Positions 7,809-16,102 of a stretch of DNA of 64,000 nucleotides are shown here, one piece after another; within the stretch, counting starts at the first letter, position 1; each line of letters opens with the position of its first letter. Location of the stretch: positions 186,001 through 250,000 of the forward strand of contig NZ_BSTD01000003.1 in NCBI RefSeq assembly GCF_030269325.1, given 5' to 3'. Origin of the DNA: Amycolatopsis sp. NBRC 101858 (lineage in GTDB: Bacteria > Actinomycetota > Actinomycetes > Mycobacteriales > Pseudonocardiaceae). The position numbers were made by a program, and so were the translations under genes. Below the pieces are notes generated by a model. It was not told the origin of the DNA. It did not search any database and saw only the letters and a list, made by a program, of their open reading frames with translations.

Positions 7809-8966
7809 TCAAGATCCGGCGAGCTGGGCCGCGAACCCGCGCAGGGCACCGACCAGCAGGCCGGGAGTCTCCAGCGCCGAGAAGTGCCCGCCCGCGGGAT
7901 GCTCCGTCCAGCGGACGATGTGGTACTTCTCCTCCGCCCACCGCCGGATCGGCGGCACGATCTCCCCCGGGAACGACGAGACGGCCGTCGGCACCTCCAC
8001 GAACGTGCGCTCGAGCGCCGGCCCGGTCCCGGCCGGCCGGTTCGGGGTGTACTCCTCGCCGTAGAACCGCGCGGAGGACGCCGCGGTCTCGGTGAACCAG
8101 TAGATCGACGCCGTGGTGAGGACGTCGTCCGCGGGCAGCGGGTGGGCCGGGTCCACCCAGTCCGCGAACTTCTCGGCGATCCAGGCCAGCTGGCCCAGCG
8201 GCGAGTCCGCCAGCCCGTAGGCGACCGTCTGCGGCCGGGTCGCGTTGATCAGCGCGTAGGCGGATCCATTTTGGACGTAGTCGGCGTAGCGCTTGAGCGC
8301 GGAGGATTCGTTTTCGTCCGCCGGCGGCTCGTTCCGGTGCTGTCCCGCGAGGCCGACCCCGCCCAGGTTGAGGTGCACGCCCGCGACCCGCTCGGCGTCC
8401 ACCCGGCCCAGGCCCGCGGCGACCTGGTAGCCGGCGTCCCCGCCGTGAGCGAGGTAGCTCTGGTAACCCAGCCTGCGCACCAATTCCGCGATCGCCCGGG
8501 CACTCCGGTGCGCGCCCCACCCCCGCTCGCGCAGCGGACCGGAGAACCCGAAACCCGGCAGGGACGGGACGATCAGGTGGAACGCCGGATCGCCGGGGTC
8601 CGCCGGTTCGGCGAGGTCGTCGATCACCCGGCGGAACTCGGCGACGGTGCTCGGCCAGCCGTGCAGCAGCACCAGCGGCTGGGCGTCCGCGCGCGGTGAC
8701 CGGCGGTGCAGGGCGTGCAACCGCTGCCCCTCGACTTCGGTGACCACCTGCGGAAACCGGTTCAGCGCGGCCTCTTCGGCCCGCCAGTCGTAGCTGTCCC
8801 GCCAGCGGTCGGCGAGAGCGCGCATCGCCACCACCGTGATCCCGTCCGCCTGGCGGGTCTCGTCCAGCTCACGCGGCCAGCGGGCGGTCCGCAGCCGGTG
8901 CCGCAGGTCGGCCACGGCCTCCTCCGGCACCTCGATCCGGAAGTCTCGCACCGTCTCGTCGGGCAT
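7809..8966 (-). CDS. Epoxide hydrolase (alpha/beta hydrolase with EHN domain)
   Basis: A 385-residue protein matching the usual length of the microsomal-type epoxide hydrolase family. The N-terminal EHN lid region covers about residues 5-110 and includes the typical LRxRLRxxRWP pattern. The hydrolase core has the oxyanion motif HGWPST and the segment PSLPGFGFSGP. These enzymes open epoxides to vicinal diols through an Asp nucleophile. The frame stays open to 9122, but the ATG at 8966 has AGGAAAGAGG at the right distance and fits family length. A hydrolase beside a possible epoxidase (679-2106) and diol-oxidising SDRs would make sense for terpene-like substrates. Confidence 0.88.
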   Translation of the reverse strand: MPDETVRDFRIEVPEEAVADLRHRLRTARWPRELDETRQADGITVVAMRALADRWRDSYDWRAEEAALNRFPQVVTEVEGQRLHALHRRSPRADAQPLVLLHGWPSTVAEFRRVIDDLAEPADPGDPAFHLIVPSLPGFGFSGPLRERGWGAHRSARAIAELVRRLGYQSYLAHGGDAGYQVAAGLGRVDAERVAGVHLNLGGVGLAGQHRNEPPADENESSALKRYADYVQNGSAYALINATRPQTVAYGLADSPLGQLAWIAEKFADWVDPAHPLPADDVLTTASIYWFTETAASSARFYGEEYTPNRPAGTGPALERTFVEVPTAVSSFPGEIVPPIRRWAEEKYHIVRWTEHPAGGHFSALETPGLLVGALRGFAAQLAGS

Positions 8967-9096
8967 CCACGGCCTCTTTCCTGTCACGGTGGTGCCGCCC
9001 GCCTTCTCGGCACCAGGGCGGCCGGCACCGGCAAAGTGCAGGATCGCGCACGAACCGGTGGCGCGCCCCGCCTCATCCCGGTGGCCGGGACGGCTC

Positions 9097-9858
9097 TCAC
9101 GCCACCGACCAGCCGCCGTCACTGGGCAGGATCGCCCCGTTGACGTTGGCCGCGTCGTCGCTCAGCAGCCACACGATCGACGCCGCCACCTGCTCGGGCG
9201 CGACCGGCTTCGGCATCGTCGCCTTCATCACCGGACCGCCGCGCACCGCCGCGTACTGCGAACGCATTCCGCCGTCGATGTTGGTGATCGTCGGCCCGGG
9301 CGCGACCGCGTTGGACCGGACACCTTGCGGCCCGTGGAAAAACGCGACGCTGGACGTGTAACCGACGACCGCGTGCTTCGACGTCGTGTACGCCGCGCCC
9401 GCCGCCGAAGCGCGGTACGCCGCCTCGGAGGCGACGTTGACGATCGAGCCTCGTCCGGCCGCGATCATCGCCGGCAGCACGGCCCGGGTCAGGCGCATCG
9501 TCGCGGTCAGGTTCAGGTTCAGCACCCGCTCCCACAGCGCGTCGTCCACTTCGGACGGCGGAACGAAACCGTCCATGATCCCGGCCACGTTGGCGAGCCC
9601 GTCGATCCGGCTGCCGGCGGCGGCGACGATCCGGTTCAGTACCTCGGGTTCCGTGATGTCGCCGTCGACGGAAGTGACGGACTCGTTGCCGCACAGCTTG
9701 ACGAGGTCGTCCAGCCGGGCCGAGTCGAGATCGGCGGCCACGACGTGCCCGCCTTCTCCGGCTATCCGGACGGCGGCGGCGAGGCCAATGCCGGACCCCG
9801 CGCCGGTCACGATGACGGTGCGATCGGCGAATCGGCGGTGGTCGCTGTGCTCAGGCAT
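9097..9858 (-). CDS. SDR family oxidoreductase
   Basis: A 253-residue classical short-chain dehydrogenase. TGAGSGIG lies near residue 17, an Asp after the second strand (AADLDS) points to NAD(H), the Ser is in NVASEAAY, and the Tyr-Lys pair is in YTTSK. The C-terminus ends SDGGWSVA, as in 3-oxoacyl-ACP-reductase-like members. The start at 9858 gives the ordinary N-terminus; a longer open frame upstream lacks support. It lies on the same strand as, and 130 nt upstream of, the epoxide hydrolase, and may oxidise the diol formed there. That functional link is inferred. Confidence 0.87.
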   Translation of the reverse strand: MPEHSDHRRFADRTVIVTGAGSGIGLAAAVRIAGEGGHVVAADLDSARLDDLVKLCGNESVTSVDGDITEPEVLNRIVAAAGSRIDGLANVAGIMDGFVPPSEVDDALWERVLNLNLTATMRLTRAVLPAMIAAGRGSIVNVASEAAYRASAAGAAYTTSKHAVVGYTSSVAFFHGPQGVRSNAVAPGPTITNIDGGMRSQYAAVRGGPVMKATMPKPVAPEQVAASIVWLLSDDAANVNGAILPSDGGWSVA

Positions 9859-9917
9859 GGTGTTTCCCTTGGGTGATCGGGGGTAGGGGTGCAGCAGTCT
9901 TCCGGGGAACCCGGCGA

Positions 9918-12137
9918 TCACTCGCTTTCCGAGTTGGCCAGGTCCAGCAGCTGGTTCACGCGGTCCGCACCGAACCGGCCGGCGCTCAAGGTGGGCATGC
10001 GGTTGAGCGGGATCTGCGCCATCAACCGGTTCACGTCGCCGCCCAGGGCGGCTTCGTTCGCGGCATCCCGCTCCGCGGTACGGCCACTCATCGCCGCCAT
10101 CGCGGGCCCGGCGACCGGATGCCGCATGATCTCGCCGAGGGTCGAACGCGGGGTGAACCGCACCGGCACGTCGTCTCCGTTGATCCCGGTCACCGAAGTC
10201 GATCGGATGTCCCGGCTCGACGCGCCGACCGAGATCTCGTACCCGCCGTCTTCGACGATCCACCGGCCGAGCGATTCGCTCCAGTACGCCAGATCGGCGC
10301 GGGGTACGGACACTTCCACTTGCACGGACGAGCCCGCGGGGATCGGCACGTTGGCGAAGCCCTTCAGCTCACGCGGAGCACGCGCCACGGCGGAGCGGGG
10401 CTTGCCGACGTAGACCTGGACGACCTCGCGGCCATCTCGCTCGCCGGTGTTCGCCACGGTGACCCGGACGAGGAGGTCGTCGCGCCGTTCGGTGACGCTC
10501 AGGTCGTGGTACTCGAACGAGGTGTAGGACAGGCCGTGCCCGAACGGGTACGTCACGTCGAGTTCGCGCGCGTCGTACCAGCGATAGCCGACGAAGATCC
10601 CTTCGGCGTACCGCACGACCGAGTCGTCCCCCGGGAAGAATCCGTACGAGGGCACGTCCTGCAGCCGGACGGGTACCGTCTCGCTGGTGCGGCCCGCCGG
10701 GTTCACGATCCCGAACAGCACGTCGGCGATCCCCCGGCCGGCTCCCTGGCCCAGCAGCGCTCCGTCCAGGATCGCCGGCGCCAGCTCGGCCACCTCGCCG
10801 AGCCGGACGACACCACCGTGGCTGAGCACCACCACCGTGCGCGGCTGCGCCACGACCACGGCACGGAGCAGTTCCAGCTGCTCCGCCGGAAGCTCGAGGT
10901 GCTCCCGGTCGAAGCCTTCCGACTCCTCGTGGTCCTCCAGGCCGAGGAACACGACGGCGGTGCCGGCCGCCGCGGCCGCGACGGCGGCTTCCTCCGGCGT
11001 GTTGCCGGCGTACGTGACGGACGCCGACGGCGCGACGGCACGGATTTCGTCCAGCGGAACGTCGACGCGCGAGGGGTTGACGTGGGAGCTGCCGCTCCCC
11101 TGGAACCGGGGCTCGACGGCGAACTTGCCGATGACCGCGAGCGATCCGCCGGTGGCGAGAGGCAGAAGGGCCGAGTCGTTCTTGAGCAGGACGATGCTGC
11201 GAGCGGCCGCTTCGCGAGCAAGTGCGTGGTGGGCGTCTTCGTCGATGCTCCGGTCCGGGAACGCTTCGGCACCCGCACGAACCCGTTCCAGGAGCGCGAT
11301 GACGTTGCCGGCGGCCGCGTCGACCCGGGCGGCGTCGAGAGCTCCGCTGTCCACGGCGGCCACGACTGCCGCGTCGGAGCTCGCGTCACCGCCGGGCATC
11401 TCCAGGTCGAGCCCGGCGTCGACCGAGGCGACCCGGTCGTCGACGGCGCCCCAGTCGCTCACCACGAGGCCTTCGAATCCCCATTCGCCGCGCAACACGT
11501 CGGTGAGCAGCCAGCGGTTCTGACAGGCGTAGACGCCGTTCACTTTGTTGTAGGCCGCCATCACGGTCCACGGTTTTGCGTCTTTGACGATCTTTTCGAA
11601 GCCACGCAAGTAGATCTCGCGCAGGGTGCGCGCGTCGACACGGGAGTCCGACCGCATGCGGTCGGACTCGGCGTTGTTGGCGGCGAAGTGCTTCGGCGAC
11701 GCTCCGACGCCACCGGCCTGGAGGCCCCTCACCCACGCCGCACCCAGCTCGCCGGTCTGGTGTGGATCCTCGGAGAAGTACTCGAAGTTCCGGCCGCAGC
11801 GGGGATCGCGCTTGATGTTGCTTCCGGGGCCGAGCAGGACACCCACCCCGTGATGGCGTGCTTCCCGGGCCAACGCGGCTCCGACGCGCTCGACCAGTTC
11901 CGGATCCCAGCTCTGGGACAAGCCCGCGGCCGGCGGGAAGCAGGTCGCCGGCTTGCTGGCCGCGATGCCGAGGTGGTCCTCGGCCGCGTCCTGCGCCCGC
12001 ACGCCTTGCGGGCCGTCCGAGAACACGACTGGCGGCACACCTGGCCCGGTCTTGCTCTTCCACGCCGAGCCGCCGCTGCCGAGTGCGGCCTTCTCTTCGA
12101 GCGGGAGAGCTTCGGCAGCGGTGACGGTCGTCGACAT
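9918..12137 (-). CDS. Beta-glucosidase, glycoside hydrolase family 3
   Basis: A 739-residue cytoplasmic GH3 enzyme with no signal peptide visible. The N-terminal barrel carries GPGSNIKRDPRCGRNFEYFSE and KHFAANN. The catalytic nucleophile is the Asp in VVSDWGAV, about residue 230. A C-terminal alpha/beta sandwich and a fibronectin-III-like domain follow, including the YPFGHGLSYTSFEY motif. It would release terminal beta-glucose from oligosaccharides or glycosides. It is divergent from a LacI-type gene, with two identical palindromes between them, so it is very likely repressed by that regulator. It could deglycosylate a plant glycoside whose aglycone is degraded by neighbouring enzymes; that is speculative. 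Confidence 0.93.
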   Translation of the reverse strand: MSTTVTAAEALPLEEKAALGSGGSAWKSKTGPGVPPVVFSDGPQGVRAQDAAEDHLGIAASKPATCFPPAAGLSQSWDPELVERVGAALAREARHHGVGVLLGPGSNIKRDPRCGRNFEYFSEDPHQTGELGAAWVRGLQAGGVGASPKHFAANNAESDRMRSDSRVDARTLREIYLRGFEKIVKDAKPWTVMAAYNKVNGVYACQNRWLLTDVLRGEWGFEGLVVSDWGAVDDRVASVDAGLDLEMPGGDASSDAAVVAAVDSGALDAARVDAAAGNVIALLERVRAGAEAFPDRSIDEDAHHALAREAAARSIVLLKNDSALLPLATGGSLAVIGKFAVEPRFQGSGSSHVNPSRVDVPLDEIRAVAPSASVTYAGNTPEEAAVAAAAAGTAVVFLGLEDHEESEGFDREHLELPAEQLELLRAVVVAQPRTVVVLSHGGVVRLGEVAELAPAILDGALLGQGAGRGIADVLFGIVNPAGRTSETVPVRLQDVPSYGFFPGDDSVVRYAEGIFVGYRWYDARELDVTYPFGHGLSYTSFEYHDLSVTERRDDLLVRVTVANTGERDGREVVQVYVGKPRSAVARAPRELKGFANVPIPAGSSVQVEVSVPRADLAYWSESLGRWIVEDGGYEISVGASSRDIRSTSVTGINGDDVPVRFTPRSTLGEIMRHPVAGPAMAAMSGRTAERDAANEAALGGDVNRLMAQIPLNRMPTLSAGRFGADRVNQLLDLANSESE

Positions 12138-12206
12138 GACGAAGGACCTTTCTGGCGCGGGAAGGTGAGCCGAGGTAGGCGCGGCGAAAGGCGCGCAACC
12201 ACCTAA

Positions 12207-12220
12207 GTATCACGTGATAC
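12207..12220. promoter_or_regulatory. LacI-type operator 1
   Basis: Perfect 14-bp palindrome GTATCACGTGATAC, identical to the site at 12232-12245, start-to-start spacing 25 nt. It sits in the divergent region between the GH3 gene and the LacI regulator. Confidence 0.75.
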
Positions 12221-12231
12221 CTAGCCTAGCG

Positions 12232-12245
12232 GTATCACGTGATAC
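12232..12245. promoter_or_regulatory. LacI-type operator 2
   Basis: Second perfect copy of GTATCACGTGATAC. It overlaps the most upstream possible GTG start of the regulator (12239), which argues that translation really begins further downstream or that the message is leaderless. Confidence 0.75.
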
Positions 12246-12286
12246 TGGAAAGCGTCCGAGACGATCCGCTGTGGGACCATCTGGAG

Positions 12287-13285
12287 GTGACGATCTCGAG
12301 GCACCCCCGCCCGGCGACGGCCGCGGACGTGGCCCGGGCCGCGGGAGTGTCCCGTGCGACCGTGAGCCACATCTTCAACGGCCGGGCCGGCCGGTTCCCC
12401 GAGGCGACCAAGGAGCGTGTCCGGGCCGCCGCCGCATCACTCGACTACCGGCCGTCGCCGGCGGGGCGGAGCCTGGTGACCGGCCGCAGCGAGACGATCG
12501 TGGTCGTCGTGCCGAACACCACCCTCGGGCCGAACATCCAGGAGGCCCTGGAGCGCATCACGGCCCGCATGGGCGCCGACACGAACGTCGTGTTGCGCTT
12601 CGCGGCCGCCGATCCCGAAACCACGATCAACGCGATCCTGAAACTGCGCCCGTTCGCGGTGGTGGACCTCGGCTCGATCGCCGGGGCGCACCGCGACCGC
12701 CTCGTCGCACAGGGCGTCCCGTGCCTGCCGGACCACACCCGGCCCACGCGAGCCGACGGCCTGCCTCTACAGGATGCGATCGCCCAGCGCCAGGTCGCGG
12801 AACTGCTCAAGCGCGGCCAACGCCGGATCGTGTACGGGTCGTTGGCGGACGGGCGCTCCGACTCGTACGGACCGGCCCGGCTCGCCGGTGTACGGAAGGC
12901 GTGTGCGGCCCACGGAGTGGCCCCGCCCCTGTGCATCGAGGTGGTGCCGGAAGTGGACGCGACCGTGTCGGCACTTCGGTCCCTCGACGCCGCGCCGGTC
13001 GGCGTCGCCGCGTACAACGACACAGTCGCCCTGGCCGTCTTGTCGGCAGCCGGGCGCATCGGATTGCGCGTCCCTGATCGGCTTTCGGTGATCGGCATGG
13101 ACAACACCGACGTGGGCCGCCTCTGGAGGCCCCAGCTCACCACGATAGATGTGAACGTCGACGCTCTGGTCGACGACATCTTCGCGCAGCTGGGCGCCGA
13201 ACTCGGTTCACACCAGGGACCGGGCGACACACGGGACACCACGCCCGCTCCCCTGCTCACCCTTGTCCCCGGGGAGTCGACCTAA
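12287..13285 (+). CDS. LacI-family transcriptional regulator
   Basis: A repressor with an N-terminal LacI helix-turn-helix (ATAADVARAAGVSRATVSHI), a hinge, and a periplasmic-binding-protein-like effector domain. The frame opens at GTG 12239 (348 residues), but that codon lies inside operator 2. The GTG at 12287 (332 residues) places the HTH about 9 residues from the N-terminus, as is normal for the family, so I prefer it. It is divergent from the GH3 beta-glucosidase and should repress it and itself until a sugar ligand binds. Its 3' end abuts an IS5-family remnant, but the C-terminus looks of normal length. Confidence 0.88.
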   Translation: MTISRHPRPATAADVARAAGVSRATVSHIFNGRAGRFPEATKERVRAAAASLDYRPSPAGRSLVTGRSETIVVVVPNTTLGPNIQEALERITARMGADTNVVLRFAAADPETTINAILKLRPFAVVDLGSIAGAHRDRLVAQGVPCLPDHTRPTRADGLPLQDAIAQRQVAELLKRGQRRIVYGSLADGRSDSYGPARLAGVRKACAAHGVAPPLCIEVVPEVDATVSALRSLDAAPVGVAAYNDTVALAVLSAAGRIGLRVPDRLSVIGMDNTDVGRLWRPQLTTIDVNVDALVDDIFAQLGAELGSHQGPGDTRDTTPAPLLTLVPGEST

Positions 13286-13289
13286 CGGC

Positions 13290-13771
13290 CGCCGCCCTGT
13301 CGACGAGACGGTGCACCTTGCTGCTCCAACCACGGTTGGAACGGCCGATTGTGTGGTCAGGCGGCTCGATAAGCAGACCCGTGCAGTTCTACCCCAGCCC
13401 TCCTGCGAGACGAGTGATGTTCGTGGCGTGCTGATGTGCCCGCGCGACCGTGGAACCACCGATACCGACCAATCGATCAGTCTAGCCCCGTGTGCCTCGG
13501 TGAGCAGACGCTGCAGCACGGCATCCCAGGTGCAATCGCCAGCCATCCAGTGATGCCAGGTCCAGATCGTCTGCCAAGCCCCGAACGCCGCAGGCGCATC
13601 CCGCCACGTGATCCCGCATCGATACCGATAGATGGCTTCGACCATCGACCGAGCGTCGGAGAACGACCGGCCTTTGTTGCTGCAGCGGGCCGGAAGTAGA
13701 TCCTCGATCAACGTCTGCCGATCTTCTGAGAGCAGCTCAAACTGCGACGTATCGGGTAGCGTCACAGTCAT
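13290..13771 (-). pseudogene. Decayed IS5-family transposase fragment
   Basis: The first about 115 codons match the IS5-type transposase N-terminal domain, with SFSDARSMVEAIYRYRCGI and WQTIWTWHHWMAG. After IDWSVSV the reading frame breaks. The expected STVARAHQHATNIT continues one frame over, then a stop, then EPPDHTIGRS in another frame. The homology ends near 13290, just past the LacI stop. A degenerate end, ATGTCGGACAAG on the minus strand near 13785-13798, resembles the terminal repeat of the copy at 15706. This fragment and its upstream 13772-13905 fill the gap between the LacI gene and the ATPase. I see nothing else in 13800-13905. Confidence 0.82.
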
Positions 13772-13905
13772 TGGCCGGATCCCTTGTCCGACATGTTGCA
13801 GTCGGCAACTGGGACCGTTGACGCACTGGCTGGGCGTAACGCGTCTATGCTCGCGGGCGACTCCATGATCGACCTGCCCCGACCAGATGACAGCGGAGCG
13901 CGCAG

Positions 13906-15642
13906 TTGAGCGTGGTGCACGAATGGATCGTCGAGAACTTCCGCGGTATTTCGGATCCGGTCATGGTCGATCTCCGGGCCAAGGGAACCGGCGAAGCGAC
14001 GTCGCTGGTCCTGCTCGGCGACAACGGCTCGGGGAAGTCATCACTCGTAGACGCGCTGGAGTTCTGCTTACGGGGTCGATTGAGCCGGCGGTCCGGGGCT
14101 GGAGCGAAGCGACGACGGGAGGTGCGCAACCTCGCCTCACGCCAGCCTCCAGCCGTCATCACGACCCTGTCGGATGGGCGGTCTGTCAAGCGGGGTGGTG
14201 GACTGTCCGGCTTAGGGCCGCAGCCGATCGGCCGCGGCGAAATGGTGCCCGAGTTTTCGGTCTCGCCGATCATCGTCCGGCGGCACGACGTCGAATCGTT
14301 CTGGCTCGTCTCCCCCAAAGAGCGGCAGAGCTTCTTCTTCGACTACCTCCGGTCGGACTATCGAGCCATAGTCCTTCCTGAGAAACGCGCCGCTCTGCTG
14401 GCTGCGCATGAGAACGCGCGACATCGACTCGTCATGGTGAGAAGAAGAATGCGTGAGGTAGGCAACGTGATCGGCGAGGAGTTGCCCACGAACCTGCGCT
14501 CGGCCCGGGAATTTCTCGAAAAGACGCTTTTGCCCGCTGCAGGCGAAGGACCTCCAGAGCGGAAGACATTGCCGCGCAACGTCCAGCGGGCCTACGACCT
14601 CATGGTCTCAGTCATCGACGAAACGAACCGGCTCGACGGCGAGGTCCGGGCCCTCTCCGCAGACGAGCCTGACGACACAAAAATCCGGGGAGTGTTGAAC
14701 CGCATTTCCGACCGAGTCAGCGAGAACTTCGCGAAGGTCGCCCGCATCGACTGGGTGGACAGTGTGAACCTGGACATCGGCGAGGACCAAGAATTCGACA
14801 TCATGCTGGACTTGTCCGAGGGCACGTCGGTAGCACCGGACCAGGTGTTGAGCGAGGCTGCACTCGACCTGCTAGCACTGCTGATCATCGTCGAGGTCCA
14901 CGTCGAGTGCTCAACGCTGGGGCAGAGCAAACTGATCGTATTCGACGATGTGTTTCAGTCCGTCGACTCGACGCACCGGGTGCACGCGATGGACCACATC
15001 CTGGCCCGCCTCGGGGGGTGGCAGGTCATCGTCACCGTGCACGACCGGCTGTGGATGGAACTGGTACGTTCCTCGCTCAACAGGGCAGGTCACCACCACA
15101 AATCGCTGGAAGCGTTGTCGGAGGGCTTCGGGAACTCGCCCCGCCTACGCGGAGCCGGGGTCGAGCACAGCCACACGCTCAGGAACGTTCTGTCGCGCTC
15201 CGACCAGCCCTCACTGATCGCAGCAGCGGCTGGCCGACTTCTTGAAGGGCTGTCGGACAAGCTGAGCGTGTCGCTTGCCTGCAGCGTCACCCGTCAAGCA
15301 GGTGACAAGTATGACTTGGGTGCACTCTGGCCGGGAGTGCATAAGATACTGAAGAAGCACGGCCCAGCGGGAATTAGCGAAGCGGTGGCCGACATCGACC
15401 GGCTGCTGACCCTCCGGAACGTTCTCGGTGCGCACTACAACGAGTGGGCTATGTCGGTGTCCACTCAAGAAGCGAACGAGTTCGGCGCCGCAGTGCTCCG
15501 ACTCTGGGACCTCACGATCTGCCCAACCTGCGGCGGGCAGTACGCGAGGTTCAGATCACCGAGCGGCAATAGGGAGATTTTTTCGATGTCGTGTAGGTGC
15601 GCAGACACGTCAGACAGCGAGATCGCCCCAGACAGGGGGTAG
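13906..15642 (+). CDS. RecF/SMC-like ATPase with possible HEPN-like C-terminus
   Basis: A 578-residue ATP-binding protein. Walker A is GDNGSGKS at 38-45 (K44), an ABC-signature-like LSEAALDLLALL lies at 315-326, Walker B is KLIVFDDVF with D347/D348, and H379 in VTVHDRLW may be the switch His. The helical insert between Walker A and the signature is short, unlike true SMC arms. The C-terminal about 150 residues are helical and contain R504-N505-x4-H510, the pattern of HEPN ribonucleases. Four cysteines follow (C539, C542, C563, C565) and could bind zinc. TTG is the annotated start, with GGAG 9 nt upstream; GTG 13912 is possible. GC is visibly lower than in neighbouring genes, and IS fragments lie on both sides. 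ATPase is well supported; nuclease and defence function are inference. Confidence 0.75.
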   Translation: MSVVHEWIVENFRGISDPVMVDLRAKGTGEATSLVLLGDNGSGKSSLVDALEFCLRGRLSRRSGAGAKRRREVRNLASRQPPAVITTLSDGRSVKRGGGLSGLGPQPIGRGEMVPEFSVSPIIVRRHDVESFWLVSPKERQSFFFDYLRSDYRAIVLPEKRAALLAAHENARHRLVMVRRRMREVGNVIGEELPTNLRSAREFLEKTLLPAAGEGPPERKTLPRNVQRAYDLMVSVIDETNRLDGEVRALSADEPDDTKIRGVLNRISDRVSENFAKVARIDWVDSVNLDIGEDQEFDIMLDLSEGTSVAPDQVLSEAALDLLALLIIVEVHVECSTLGQSKLIVFDDVFQSVDSTHRVHAMDHILARLGGWQVIVTVHDRLWMELVRSSLNRAGHHHKSLEALSEGFGNSPRLRGAGVEHSHTLRNVLSRSDQPSLIAAAAGRLLEGLSDKLSVSLACSVTRQAGDKYDLGALWPGVHKILKKHGPAGISEAVADIDRLLTLRNVLGAHYNEWAMSVSTQEANEFGAAVLRLWDLTICPTCGGQYARFRSPSGNREIFSMSCRCADTSDSEIAPDRG

Positions 15643-15701
15643 CTGACCTCCGCTCCAGCGAAACGAGCGCCAGCAGATGAGGCTGCGGGCACCGTTTTGC
15701 A

Positions 15702-15705
15702 CTAG
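15702..15705. repeat. CTAG target-site duplication, left
   Basis: CTAG directly abuts the left terminal repeat of the element at 15706-16098, and an identical CTAG abuts the right end (16099-16102). This duplication is typical of some IS5-family (IS427-like) elements. Confidence 0.6.
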
Positions 15706-16098
15706 GGCGTGTCAGACAAGAGTTTCGGGTCGATTGCGGGGATGCTGCCGAGTACGTCGCGGGTTCAGTTGTTCTCGCAGCAGCAGTGGGCGCTGATCGA
15801 GGACCATCTGCCGGTCCGTACCGGTTATCGCGGACGCCCGTTCTCCGACGCGCGAGCGATGGCCGAGGAGATCATCTACCGGTATCGGTGCAGGATCGCG
15901 TGGCGGGATGTTCCGGCGGTGTTCGGTCCGTGGCAGACGATCTGGACCTGGCATCGCCGGATGGCCGGTGACGGAACCTGGGACACCGTCCTGTGCCGCT
16001 TACTCGCCGCCGCCGACGCCGCCGGGTTGGTGGACTGGTCGGTGTCGGTCGATCCTCCATGCCGTCATCACCTGGACCAAGACTTTGTCAGACACGAC
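15706..16098 (+). mobile_element. Internally deleted IS5-family element (MITE-like)
   Basis: A 393-bp element bounded by imperfect inverted repeats: GGCGTGTCAGACAA at the left and GTCGTGTCTGACAA read inward from the right (12 of 14 match). It keeps the N-terminal part of a transposase from GTG 15709 (PFSDARAMAEEIIYRYRCRI, WQTIWTWHRRMAGDGTWD, LVDWSVSV) to about 16050. This is joined in another frame to what looks like the transposase C-terminus (AVITWTKTLSDTT, then TAG). The catalytic DDE core is missing, so it cannot move itself. CTAG duplications flank it. The 15643-15705 stretch before it holds nothing I recognise. Confidence 0.78.
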
Positions 16099-16102
16099 CT
16101 AG
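16099..16102. repeat. CTAG target-site duplication, right
   Basis: The matching CTAG copy. Read on the minus strand, the TAG stop codon of the acyl-CoA dehydrogenase (16099-17256) lies within it. The element therefore landed exactly at the end of that gene without removing residues. Confidence 0.55.

Noticed and set aside
9873..12206. A 777-codon plus-strand open frame opposite the beta-glucosidase
   Set aside because: It is a shadow of the GH3 gene; the minus strand carries full catalytic motifs.
13906..15642. Ordinary RecF/RecN repair protein
   Set aside because: No replication or repair genes are nearby, the C-terminal helical RNx4H region and Cys cluster are not part of RecF, and the gene sits between IS remnants. 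It remains a fallback if the HEPN assignment fails.
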